Counted from the stretch's first letter, positions 44,793 through 53,246 are shown. The stretch is DNA of 62,500 nucleotides from Maridesulfovibrio salexigens DSM 2638 (GCF_000023445.1 NC_012881.1:1-62500), one strand, 5' to 3'. The notes: generated by a model not told the origin, from the sequence alone. A program made the numbers and translations.

Positions 44793-45971
44793 ATGACTTT
44801 TAATACCATCAACAAGTGCGCAAGGGCCGTTCTGGTCCTTTGCGCACTTTTTTTTGTGCTTGGCGGTTGTGTGAAGAAAAACATTCCACCAGAAATGGCG
44901 GTTTCTTTCCTGCCTTGTTCCGGGGATTATATTGATCAGGTGGGCGATCCGCTTCCTTTCGATAAGCTAATGGTCGAGGCTGCAAAGGCCGACTACGTGC
45001 TCATCGGAGAAGGGCATACCTCCATTTGTGACCACAAGGCTCAGTTTGAGATTCTTGAAGGTTTGACCCGTGGGCATACTAAGGTCGCAATCGGTCTTGA
45101 GATGGTTACCGCTCAGAAGCAGGATATTCTTAACCGTTTCAATCTGGGTCAGATTCCGGTCTTGGAGCTGCCCAAGGAACTTGATTGGGAGAATGGCTGG
45201 CGTTTTGATTTCAATATGTTCAAGCCGATTTTTGAACTGGCGGAAAAGCGCAGGTTGACTGTTGCCGGATTGAATTTTCCTTTTCGAGTGGTCAGAGAGG
45301 TTCGCGAGAAAGGCCTTGAAGGGCTTACCCCGGAAGACAGGGCTATGTTGCCGGAAAAAGTTATCTCTCCCGCGCCTGAACAAGAAGAAGGTTTAAAAGA
45401 AGTACTGGCCATGCATCAGGGCCGTGATGCAACGGACCCCAAGCAGATTGAGCGTTTTTTTCTTGTCCAATCTCTTTGGGATACGGGGATGGCGGAAAAG
45501 GCCGTGCAATTGCGCCGAAGTTCCGGGCATCCGGTGGTGATTCTTGCCGGGGGCGGACATGTAGAGCACGGTTGGGGCATACCCCGCAGGCTGAAAGTAC
45601 TTGACCCGCAGGCTAAAGTTATGACCATCATGCCTTGGCGTGGTGATGAATTTTATCCCACAGCAGCGGATTCATTCTTTTATTGTCCGCCGTCTTATGA
45701 AAGTCGCATGGGCATGACAATTGAAATACGTCAGGGAAGGGCGGTGATCAGCGCTGTTAAGCGTGACCGTAAGGGCTACAAGAAAGGATTGCGCCCCGGC
45801 GATATTATTTCCAAGGCTCAGGGAATTCCCGTAACCAGCCTGACTGCCATGCACATGGCCGGGTCCAAGGCCCACAAGGAAGACAAGCCGCTGGTTTTCA
45901 CCATTGATCGTCGCGGTGAGATTTTCGACCTTGATATGGGCAGACTGACCCGCATGAAGAAAGATAAATAA
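44793..45971 (+). CDS. ChaN-family haem-binding-type lipoprotein with PDZ domain
   Basis: A 392-aa lipoprotein. A signal peptide ends at lipobox VLGGC (about residue 26). The ChaN/DUF399 domain (about 45-285) includes [12 protein letters not shown] and the late [15 protein letters not shown], with the His residues placed as in haem-binding or Tiki-like metallo-proteins. A PDZ domain (about 310-385: [18 protein letters not shown]) is fused at the C-terminus. ATG 44793 gives a proper signal peptide; an upstream TTG would overlap the ligase gene. mutM follows after 20 nt. Confidence 0.82.
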
Positions 45972-45991
45972 GATATTTCAGGAAGTGTAAA

Positions 45992-46816
45992 ATGCCAGAA
46001 TTGCCGGAAGTAGAAGTAATCTCCCGTGGTCTTGCCGAATCTCTTGAAGGCAAGACAATTGAATCTGTTAAAATTCTCAACCACAGTTCTGTAAAAATGC
46101 CGTGGTATCTGTTTTCCTCTCGCGTGGCAGGGGAGAAGATTACCCGCATTCATCGTCGCGCTAAGTTGCTGATCATGGATCTTGGCGATGATTTGCATAT
46201 AACCTTTCATCTTAAGATGACCGGAAGGGTCCTTGCTCATGAAGGCCCAACCACCCCAGAGCCGCACACCCGTATTGTTTTCGGTCTTACCGACGGCGGT
46301 TCTATTGAATTTCACGATACCCGCAAATTCGGAGAAGTACGCGCATTGAACAATGAAGAGCTTCAGGAATGGGATTTTTATAAGAATCTCGGTCCCGAGC
46401 CTCTGGAAGTAACAGCCGAAGAACTCGCGGAACGTATCACCGGACGCAAGGCCCAGATCAAGGGCTTACTGCTCAATCAGTCCGTAGTGGCCGGGTGCGG
46501 AAACATTTATGCTGACGAATCCCTGTTTCGTTCCGGCATTCATCCCAAGGCAAAGGCATCCGATCTTTCTAATGAATCTCTGGTGAAACTGTTCACTGAA
46601 TTGCAGGCTGTGCTTAAGCAGGCAATTCAGGAAAACGGTAGTTCCATCCGCGATTACGTGGATGCGGGCGGTGATGCCGGAGGCTTTCAGAACAGTTTTA
46701 AAGTTTATGGCAAGAAAGGCGAGCCCTGTCCCGATTGCGGGAAGATATTTGAAGGCGCTACCGTCGCGGGACGTACTTCCACTTTTTGCAGTAATTGTCA
46801 GAAAATGAAGGATTAG
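45992..46816 (+). CDS. mutM: Formamidopyrimidine-DNA glycosylase
   Basis: A 274-aa base-excision repair enzyme that removes 8-oxoguanine and formamidopyrimidines. The protein begins MPELPEVE; Pro2 is the Schiff-base nucleophile and E3 the catalytic acid. The H2TH region contains [12 protein letters not shown], and a C-terminal zinc finger CPDC...CSNC (about 246-270) is complete. AGGAAG lies before the ATG. It is the last gene of the ligase-ChaN unit. Confidence 0.96.
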
Positions 46817-46819
46817 TAT

Positions 46820-46905
46820 GCCTTCGGCGACCCTCCGGGGGCCGGAGAAACTTTTTGTAAAAAGTTTCTCTGGACTCTTCAAAAACTTTTAGTAAGGCTT
46901 CGCCG
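46820..46905. repeat. Palindromic repeat type 2, copy in + orientation
   Basis: Starts GCCTTCGGCGACC, has a central hairpin GAGAAACTTTTT / AAAAAGTTTCTC, and ends AAGGCTTCGCCG. The copy at 49501-49586 is its diverged reverse complement over the whole length. Confidence 0.85.
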
Positions 46906-46941
46906 CTGTAAATGACAAATTTTCTATGATGAGAATTATTT

Positions 46942-47007
46942 AAAACTATTAAAAGTTTTTGGGATTCTTAAACCCTTTTTTCAAAAAGGGTTTAAGCCGC
47001 CGGAGGC
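46942..47007. repeat. Palindromic repeat type 1, copy in - orientation
   Basis: Contains the hairpin CTTAAACCC...GGGTTTAAG and ends GCCGCCGGAGGC. Its reverse complement matches 49372-49438 almost base for base over about 65 nt. The terminal GGAGG (47002-47006) sits 10 nt before the murJ ATG. Confidence 0.9.
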
Positions 47008-47016
47008 TTTCTTCAA

Positions 47017-48537
47017 ATGACCGCTGAATCCAGTAAAATAGTCCGCAACGCCTCGGTAGTAGCCGGGGCGACTTTGCTTTCAAGGGTCCTTGGCTTTGTC
47101 AGGGACCTTATTGTTGCGTTCGCGTTAGGCGCTGGTCTGCCTGCGGATGCATTTTTTGTGGCCTTTCGTATTCCAAACCTGTTGCGCAGGCTGTTCGGGG
47201 AAGGCTCTTTGACCATGGCTTTTGTCCCGGTTTTCAGCCGCGTGCGTAAGGAACAGGGTGATGCTGCGGCCTTTGAAATGGCAAGGTCTTCCATGCTTTG
47301 GCTGCTGCTCATTCTTGGAGCACTTACCGTGCTGGCAATTGTCGGTGCCAAATACATTGTAATGCTGATTGCGCCCGGGTTTATCGGAAATCCCGCGTTG
47401 ATGTCTCTTACGGTCGATTTGGTAAGAGTTTGTTTCCCTTATGTTATTTTTATTTGCGGTGTTGCGCTTTGCATGGGCATCCTGAATAGTATGGGCCATT
47501 TTCTGGCTCCGGCACTGGCTCCGTGCATGCTCAATGTTGCTTTGATAGGATCGGCTCTGATCGGCTATTTTACCGGGAACAGTGTTGCTTTGTTCATGGC
47601 TTGGGGTGTGCTTATCGGTGGAGTGCTGCAATGGATGCTGCAACAGCCTTATCTTAAGCGTATCGGGCTTCATTGGCGCGGTAAGGCGGAGCTTGATAAC
47701 CCCGGTGTGAAACGCATGGGTAAACTCATGCTGCCCACTGTTCTGGGAGCGGCTGTCTATCAGATCAACGTGGTTCTGGGTACTTTGCTGGCTTCGTTTC
47801 TTCCTGTCGGTTCTGTTTCCTATCTTTATTATGCCGACCGCCTAGTACAATTCCCGCTGGGTGTTTTCGGTATCGCTGTAGGTACGGCGGCCCTGCCCAG
47901 TCTGGCAAAGCTTTACGTTGAAGGGCAGCATGATGATTTCGCCAAGACCCTTAAGCAGAGTGTCGGCTTGATCCTGTTTATTTCCCTGCCTGCAATGGCT
48001 GGTTTGGTCTCCCTTGCCGAGCCGCTTATCGGTTTACTTTTTCAGCGCGGGGCCTTTGATGCACAGGCGGTGACAGCTACTTCGCAGGCGCTTATGGCTT
48101 ATGGAATCGGCCTTCCGTTTATTGCCATGTCCCGTCCGTTGGTTTCAGCCTTTTATGCACAGGAAGATACCCGGACTCCGGTTAAGGTAGCCATCTTATG
48201 TTTATTGGTTAATGTTGGCGCAGGGTATCTGCTCATGCAGCATATTGCCCATGTGGGTCTGGCCTTGGCGGTATCGATTTCGTCCATGCTCAATTGTCTG
48301 CTTCTTTCTATTATTATGGGCCGCAGGACCGGACTCTTCCCGATGCCGTTTGGAAGTGTGGCAAAGAGCGTTCTGCTCAGTGCATTGATAGGTGCAGGGG
48401 CGTGGTACAGTGCCGGGTATGATATTTTATGGTTCGCACTTATCCCGGTTTGGATGGCGGTTTATGGATTCGGTTCGCTGCTGCTCAAGTCAGATGATGC
48501 TCGTATGTTAGTTGGGGCATTGCGAAGAAAGATTTAA
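47017..48537 (+). CDS. murJ: Lipid II flippase MurJ
   Basis: A 506-aa inner-membrane protein with about 14 hydrophobic segments, of the MviN/MurJ family that flips lipid II during peptidoglycan synthesis. The N-terminal part has RVLGFVRDLIVAFALG and FFVAFRIPNLLRRLFGEG, both conserved in the family (about 22-66). The ATG lies directly after an interspersed repeat whose end supplies the only Shine-Dalgarno-like GGAGG. A further repeat follows the stop. Confidence 0.94.
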   Translation: MTAESSKIVRNASVVAGATLLSRVLGFVRDLIVAFALGAGLPADAFFVAFRIPNLLRRLFGEGSLTMAFVPVFSRVRKEQGDAAAFEMARSSMLWLLLILGALTVLAIVGAKYIVMLIAPGFIGNPALMSLTVDLVRVCFPYVIFICGVALCMGILNSMGHFLAPALAPCMLNVALIGSALIGYFTGNSVALFMAWGVLIGGVLQWMLQQPYLKRIGLHWRGKAELDNPGVKRMGKLMLPTVLGAAVYQINVVLGTLLASFLPVGSVSYLYYADRLVQFPLGVFGIAVGTAALPSLAKLYVEGQHDDFAKTLKQSVGLILFISLPAMAGLVSLAEPLIGLLFQRGAFDAQAVTATSQALMAYGIGLPFIAMSRPLVSAFYAQEDTRTPVKVAILCLLVNVGAGYLLMQHIAHVGLALAVSISSMLNCLLLSIIMGRRTGLFPMPFGSVAKSVLLSALIGAGAWYSAGYDILWFALIPVWMAVYGFGSLLLKSDDARMLVGALRRKI

Positions 48538-48567
48538 TGCGCTTTGCGATTGTTATGAGTTGATTAT

Positions 48568-48632
48568 GCCTCCGGAGGCTTAGCACTTTTTGCAAAAAGG
48601 GCTAAGAACCCCAAAAACTTTTTTTAGTTTTG
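48568..48632. repeat. Palindromic repeat type 1, diverged copy in + orientation
   Basis: GCCTCCGGAGGC, then a hairpin CTTAGCACTTTTT / AAAAAGGGCTAAG, then CCCCAAAAACTTTTT. It shares order and spacing with 49372-49438 but has more changes in the stem. It may also terminate murJ transcription. Confidence 0.75.
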
Positions 48633-48642
48633 GTTTGGTCTC

Positions 48643-49368
48643 ATGTTTGAAGAAATCCGTAATTATTTTCCACGTGGACTTGTACAGCCTCAGTCTGGTT
48701 TCAGGTTTTCCACAGACTCTCTGCTGATCAGTAGTTTTGTGTCTGTTCCCAGTCAGGCTCGTGTGCTTGATCTTGGAACAGGCAGTGGAGTTATTCCGCT
48801 GGGCATTATGCTGCGTCATCCGGATAAAGGTCTGAACATCACCGGACTGGAAATTAATTCTGATATGGTTGCGGCTGCGGAAGAGAATGTGCAGAAACTT
48901 GGTTTTGCTGAGGAAATCGGCATTGTGCAGGGCAATGTCTGCACACCGGATTTCGCCCCCGCCGGGAGTTACGATCTGGTGGTCTCCAACCCGCCGTACC
49001 GTAGCGAGGGCAGAGGTAAGGCCTGTCCGGATGAAGATCGCAACAAGGCCCGGTTCGAGATTGATTGTGATCTTGATGCATTTGTTGCCACGGCATCACG
49101 CATGGTCCGTAACAGGGGGCGGGTCTGCTTTGTTTTTCTGGCAGAGCGGCTGACCGAGCTAATTGATTCCTTCACCCGTCACAAGCTGGAACCTAAGCGC
49201 ATGAAATTTATCCACGGGCGCATAGATTCGCCATCAAAAGTAGTAATGCTTGAAGCTGTGAAGGGCGGCAAGCCGGGGCTGATTCTGGAACCGCCTGTGA
49301 TTTTATTTGAAAGAGATAATTCCTTAACTCCATCTTCAATTGAGTATTGTCCATTCATTGCCAAGTAG
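48643..49368 (+). CDS. TrmN6-like N6-adenine tRNA methyltransferase
   Basis: A 241-aa methyltransferase. The N-terminal segment GFRFSTDSLLIS (about 19-30) and the SAM motif LDLGTGSGVIPL (about 42-53) are followed by VVSNPPYR (about 107-114), the NPPY motif of amino-methyltransferases acting on adenine. This combination matches the YfiC/TrmN6 family that modifies A37 of tRNA1(Val). The ATG has a weak upstream site just after a repeat. The exact tRNA target is inferred from family. Confidence 0.85.
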   Translation: MFEEIRNYFPRGLVQPQSGFRFSTDSLLISSFVSVPSQARVLDLGTGSGVIPLGIMLRHPDKGLNITGLEINSDMVAAAEENVQKLGFAEEIGIVQGNVCTPDFAPAGSYDLVVSNPPYRSEGRGKACPDEDRNKARFEIDCDLDAFVATASRMVRNRGRVCFVFLAERLTELIDSFTRHKLEPKRMKFIHGRIDSPSKVVMLEAVKGGKPGLILEPPVILFERDNSLTPSSIEYCPFIAK

Positions 49369-49371
49369 TTA

Positions 49372-49438
49372 GCCTCCGGCAGCTTAAACCTTTTTTGTAA
49401 AAAGGGTTTAAGAATCCCAAAAACTTTTAATAGTTTTA
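49372..49438. repeat. Palindromic repeat type 1, + orientation
   Basis: GCCTCCGGCAGC, hairpin CTTAAACC...GGGTTTAAG, then AATCCCAAAAACTTTTAATAG. It begins 3 nt after the methyltransferase stop and is the near-exact inverse of 46942-47007. Confidence 0.9.
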
Positions 49439-49500
49439 ATTTTGGGTTAACTCGGCAATGTGTTTATTTTGAATTGATTCTGATTTGTTAGAACAACAGA

Positions 49501-49586
49501 GCGAAGCTTATTAAAAGGTTTTGAAGGGATGGGGTCTGGGGAAGGGAAACTTTGGCAAAAGTTTTCCCCCTCTGGTCGCCGAAGGC
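49501..49586. repeat. Palindromic repeat type 2, - orientation
   Basis: GCGAAGC at the left, central hairpin GGGGAAGGGAAACTTT / AAAGTTTTCCCC, ending GGTCGCCGAAGGC. It ends 4 nt before the ATG of the SbcC-like gene, and its terminal GAAGG is the only Shine-Dalgarno-like sequence there. Confidence 0.85.
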
Positions 49587-49590
49587 ATTC

Positions 49591-50931
49591 ATGATCAAAA
49601 AAATATTACTAAAAAATTTCTTGGCCCATGCGGAAACCGAGATTGAGCCCGGTCCGGGCATGACCGTGCTGACTGGTCCCAACAACAGCGGTAAATCTTC
49701 CATTGTTGAGGCTTTGCGCTGCATTGCAACCAATCCGCTGCCGAAACATTTTATTCGTCACGGAGCTAAACAGGCTCGTGTTGAATTGGAAATGGATGAT
49801 GGCGTTCGTGTGGCGTGGATTCGTAAAAAGGCTACTGCGTGGTATGAAGTTCTTCGCCCCGATGAAGAGGAATGGGAAGTTTATGCCAAATTCGGGCGTA
49901 ATACCCCGGAAGATATTTTGAACATTTTGCGCCTTAATCAGGTTCCGTTGGAAGGCGGCAAATCGCTTGATGTCCACATCGGCAACCAGCGTAATCCTAT
50001 CTTTCTGCTCGATCAGCCTTCATCTGTTGCCGCTCAGTTTTTTGCTTCGTCTTCGGAAGCTTCTCATTTGTTGGCCATGCAGACAGAACTTAAAAACCGT
50101 GTTCGTGCTGCCAAGCGGGAGAAAAGTTTCCAGCAGCAGAAACTCGATGAAATCCGTACTGAGCTTGATGAACTGCAAACCCTGCCCGATGTAAATCTGG
50201 AACTTGAAACTGCCCGAGATCTGAAAGGGCGGATGGATGTTCTGGATAATGAAATCCCGGCGGTAGAAAAATATCTGCAACGTAAAGGCGAGCTTGAAAA
50301 TTACAAAACAAGCCTCGGCGCGCGGGAAAAAGAATTGTCGGAATTGAAGGAAGCGCCCGAACTTTTTCCTTCCGTACCTTTGGAGCGTGTGGTTTCAGGC
50401 ATGGAGCGTTTGCGTATTCATGGGCAGAATCTGAAAGCAAGGTCTGAGTCACTTGACGGATTACAAGTACCTCCCGAACTTTTCCCGGTACAGCGTCTGG
50501 AAGCGGAGCTTGTGCGGCAAAATCAACTTACTTTTGCAGAAGAAAAACAGAATGCACGACGCAAGGTGCTGGAACCGCTCTCATCTCCTCCTCAGCTGGA
50601 AGATGTTACTGCACTTTCCGCAACTATCCACAATCTGTCCGGCAACTATGGGGCAAGGGATGAGATTTTACGCCGCGCTGCTGTGTTGGTTCCGTTAAAT
50701 GAGCCTCCAGAACTTCATGATTTTTCGGCTCTTATGAAGGTTATGAACAATCTTTCTTCTTTGCACAAAGCACAGACAGACGCGCAGGCCCGTTTGACTG
50801 AACTTGAAAAGTCCGAATCTGACCTTAAACAGAAGATTGAGGTCCGACTGGCAGAAATTGGGAATTGTCCGCTCTGCGGCGGTGATCTTGATGCGCAAAA
50901 GTTGATCGGGGAGGAAAGTAATGAGTCTTGA
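49591..50931 (+). CDS. SbcC/Rad50-like ATPase, N-terminal half (Walker A, coiled coil, zinc hook)
   Basis: A 446-aa protein that looks like the first half of an SMC-type DNA repair ATPase. Walker A GPNNSGKSS is at 29-37 behind MIKKILLKNFLAH, the usual Rad50/RecF start. A coiled-coil arm runs from about 165 to 424, with an exact 39-residue repeat at 255-410. It ends just after a zinc-hook-like CPLCGG (C426, C429). There is no ABC signature or Walker B; these are in the gene at 52178. It overlaps the phosphoesterase gene by 11 nt. The natural reading is a split Rad50. Confidence 0.82.
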   Translation: MIKKILLKNFLAHAETEIEPGPGMTVLTGPNNSGKSSIVEALRCIATNPLPKHFIRHGAKQARVELEMDDGVRVAWIRKKATAWYEVLRPDEEEWEVYAKFGRNTPEDILNILRLNQVPLEGGKSLDVHIGNQRNPIFLLDQPSSVAAQFFASSSEASHLLAMQTELKNRVRAAKREKSFQQQKLDEIRTELDELQTLPDVNLELETARDLKGRMDVLDNEIPAVEKYLQRKGELENYKTSLGAREKELSELKEAPELFPSVPLERVVSGMERLRIHGQNLKARSESLDGLQVPPELFPVQRLEAELVRQNQLTFAEEKQNARRKVLEPLSSPPQLEDVTALSATIHNLSGNYGARDEILRRAAVLVPLNEPPELHDFSALMKVMNNLSSLHKAQTDAQARLTELEKSESDLKQKIEVRLAEIGNCPLCGGDLDAQKLIGEESNES

Positions 50932-51874
50932 GAAAGTAAAAGCTAACGGGCTTTTCCTTATCGGAGACCCTCATATAGCCTCTACTCCTCCGGGCCAGCG
51001 GCTGGGAGATTTTGCTGCGGACGTACTGGAAAAATTGGAAGCCTGTTTTGAGCGAGCTGCTGAATTGGAAATGATCCCGCTGATTCTGGGTGATCTTTTC
51101 CACTGGCCGCGTGATAACGGCAATTCCTTGCTGGTGGATATGATCGGGCTGTTCGGTAAGTATAAGCCTTTTGTGTTGGTGGGTAACCATGACAAATATC
51201 AGGCTCGTTTCACTCCGGACGTTTCCATGGCCGTGCTTGATGCCGCCGGGGTTATCAATTTGATTAGTGAACAGGGTCCGGCTTTTGAACTTGAGACTCC
51301 GCAGGGGCTGGTATTGATTGGTGCGTCGCCGGATTCCACGCCCATTCCCAAGGAGTTTGATCGCGAGGACGGGAAGTATATTAAGGTAGTCTGGGTGACT
51401 CATCATAATATTTCTTTTCCCGAGTGCGAGAAAAAGCAGCACGCTATCAAGGAAAAAACGGGCATAGACTGGATTATTAACGGTCATATTCATCGTCCGC
51501 GCGAATCTATCACCAAGGGGATGACGACTTGGGCTAACCCCGGAAATATTACCCGTCTTGTTTTTTCCCGGTTGGCTCTTGAGCGTAAACCGCAGGCAGG
51601 AATCTGGACTCCGGCTTGTGATGATCTTGATAAATGGGAAATTCCTCATCGTGACTTTTACGAAGTATTTCCTAATCAGGAATTTTTACCCGAAGCTGAA
51701 GATGCGGCAGCAGCCGAATCAAAATTTTTACAGGGCCTTGAGCGTCTGGCATGGAAAAGAACCCATGAAGGCGAGGGGCTTAAGCAGTTTTTAACAGATA
51801 ATATCGACCCGGAAGAGCCGGAAAGCACTCTAATCTGGGAATTGTATACGGAGGTTACCGATGGCAATGGGTAA
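50921..51874 (+). CDS. Mre11/SbcD-like metallophosphoesterase
   Basis: A 317-aa calcineurin-like phosphoesterase. The metal motifs appear in order: GDPHIA (about 18-23), GDLFHW (about 62-67), VGNHDKY (about 87-93), THHN and NGHIHRPRE (about 187-195). It resembles SbcD/Mre11 nucleases but has a short C-terminal part (about 245-317), which may bind the ATPase arm. It lies between the two halves of an SbcC-like ATPase and overlaps both neighbours, so it is very probably the nuclease subunit of the same complex. Confidence 0.83.
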   Translation: MSLEKVKANGLFLIGDPHIASTPPGQRLGDFAADVLEKLEACFERAAELEMIPLILGDLFHWPRDNGNSLLVDMIGLFGKYKPFVLVGNHDKYQARFTPDVSMAVLDAAGVINLISEQGPAFELETPQGLVLIGASPDSTPIPKEFDREDGKYIKVVWVTHHNISFPECEKKQHAIKEKTGIDWIINGHIHRPRESITKGMTTWANPGNITRLVFSRLALERKPQAGIWTPACDDLDKWEIPHRDFYEVFPNQEFLPEAEDAAAAESKFLQGLERLAWKRTHEGEGLKQFLTDNIDPEEPESTLIWELYTEVTDGNG

Positions 51875-52178
51875 TGGAATGAATAATGGTACAAGTCAGC
51901 CCGTAAATGGACTTGAGCAGGAACTTAATCTGCTCAAAGATCAGCATAAATGGTTGCATGACAAGAAAATCCGCACTGAGCAGGAACTTGCAAGCACCAC
52001 CAGCCAGCTTGCTGCTTTGGAAGAAGAAGCTAAGGCTCAATACGGTACCAGCGATCCGCAGGAACTGGCTAAGCTTCTGGAAGAGAAAAAAGCTGAAAAC
52101 GCACGTTTAGTTACCGAGTACCGTTCCCATATCATGTCGATTAAAGAAGGTTTGGATAACTTGGAAGGCAATAATTAA
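51861..52178 (+). CDS. Small coiled-coil protein of the split SbcCD-like operon
   Basis: A 105-aa protein that is almost wholly coiled coil (about 17-100, with ELNLLKDQHKWLHDKK and LAKLLEEKKAENARLVTEY) after a Gly/Asn-rich N-terminal tail. It overlaps the phosphoesterase gene by 14 nt and touches the next start by 1 nt. It may stand in for the missing descending arm of the Rad50-like ATPase, whose C-terminal half has only a short coil. I know of no named family; the role is inferred from position and shape. Confidence 0.7.
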   Translation: MAMGNGMNNGTSQPVNGLEQELNLLKDQHKWLHDKKIRTEQELASTTSQLAALEEEAKAQYGTSDPQELAKLLEEKKAENARLVTEYRSHIMSIKEGLDNLEGNN

Positions 52179-52834
52179 TGCCTCCGGCGGCCTATATGGA
52201 ACAATCTGAAATTACACTTGAATCCTTAGAACGCAGAGCAGATCGGTTAAGTGCTAAGGCTTCGTCACGCATGGATGACTGGCTGTCTTTGCGTGAAGAG
52301 GGCCGCAAGGTCGATGAATTTTTGGAAATAGCTCCGGGCGCGGCTGATCGGTTGGAAGAGCTTTCCACCGCTTTGTTCGGGGAACTTTTGAGCGAACTTG
52401 AGACCAACCTTACTCATGCCATCCGTGAAATTCTCGGGCAGGATCGCGAAGTTAAGGCTGTTGCCTCTATTCGTGATAAAAAGTTGCAGGTTGATTTCCA
52501 GATTTTAAATCAGGGCGGCGAAGAAGATATCATGGTCGGGCAGGGCGGCTCGGTTTGTAATATTTTATCTGTGGGATTGCGGCTTATTGCTCTGTCGCGG
52601 CTGAATCCTGAAGCGCATAGGCCCTTTCTGGTACTGGATGAACAGGATTGCTGGCTGCGTCCTGACCTTGTGCCCGGATTTATGGAATTGATCAGGACCA
52701 TTGCAGAGCGGCTGGGTTTTCAGGTGCTCGTTATCAGTCATCATCCTTTAGATTTATTTTCTGAAAGTGCGGATGCAATTCTGGCTTTGCAACCACAGAA
52801 AGAAGGTGGTCCGTCTGTGGAAAGGGTTAAGTAA
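52178..52834 (+). CDS. SbcC/Rad50-like ATPase, C-terminal half (signature, Walker B)
   Basis: A 218-aa protein with the second half of an ABC/SMC ATPase head. A short coiled coil (about 7-90) leads to a strand-rich part, a signature-like GQGGSVCNILSVGLRL (121-136), Walker B FLVLDEQD (D154, E155), a D-loop-like WLRPD and the H-loop ISHH (H188). No Walker A is present; that is in the gene at 49591. ATG 52178 lies in a TAATG overlap and partly in a GCCTCCGGCGGCC repeat remnant; ATG 52196 is an alternative start. Confidence 0.8.
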   Translation: MPPAAYMEQSEITLESLERRADRLSAKASSRMDDWLSLREEGRKVDEFLEIAPGAADRLEELSTALFGELLSELETNLTHAIREILGQDREVKAVASIRDKKLQVDFQILNQGGEEDIMVGQGGSVCNILSVGLRLIALSRLNPEAHRPFLVLDEQDCWLRPDLVPGFMELIRTIAERLGFQVLVISHHPLDLFSESADAILALQPQKEGGPSVERVK

Positions 52835-52933
52835 GGGTCTGAAATTAAAGAACTGGTCTTTTGCTGGTTGTTTGCGGATTTTTGCTGTATCCTGCCTTCA
52901 GTTAATCAAGTTTTTTAGCGGAGTTTATATAAA

Positions 52934-53203
52934 ATGGCTGAACAAAGTCTGAAACGCATTCTGGATATCCCCCTTGAAGTTAAAGTTGAAATGGGGCGGA
53001 CCAAGCTTTTGGTCAACGAGATCATCCAGTTCGGTCAGGGTACGGTTATTGAGTTGCATAAACTGGCCGGGGAACCGCTGGATATGTATGTTGAAGGCCG
53101 TTTGGTTGCGCGTGGTGAGCTTGTTGTAATCAATGAGAATTTTGGATTCAGGGTTACCGAGATCATCAAGCCCGAGGACAGGATCAAGAAGCTGGGACTG
53201 TAA
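52934..53203 (+). CDS. fliN: FliN-like flagellar motor switch protein
   Basis: An 89-aa SpoA-domain protein of the switch (C) ring. The segments DIPLEVKVEMGRTKL, GTVIELHKLAGEPLDMYV and RGELVVINENFGFRVTEI match the FliN core throughout. It is short and lacks the acidic N-terminal extension of enteric FliN. It stands alone, not beside fliM or fliL, about 100 nt after the split ATPase operon. A hairpin follows. Confidence 0.9.
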   Translation: MAEQSLKRILDIPLEVKVEMGRTKLLVNEIIQFGQGTVIELHKLAGEPLDMYVEGRLVARGELVVINENFGFRVTEIIKPEDRIKKLGL

Positions 53204-53246
53204 CCGGGGCCAGACTCAATCCGGGAAAAGTTTTTTTGAATGCTCC

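Noticed and set aside
46820-49586. CRISPR array or IS element at the palindromic repeats
   Set aside because: Copies are few, not regularly spaced, lack spacers of constant length and no cas or transposase gene is present.
49591-52834. The split SbcC-like ATPase as a frameshifted or broken sbcC
   Set aside because: The two halves are 1.2 kb apart with two intact, overlapping genes between them and each has its own start, so a simple frameshift or assembly error cannot explain it.
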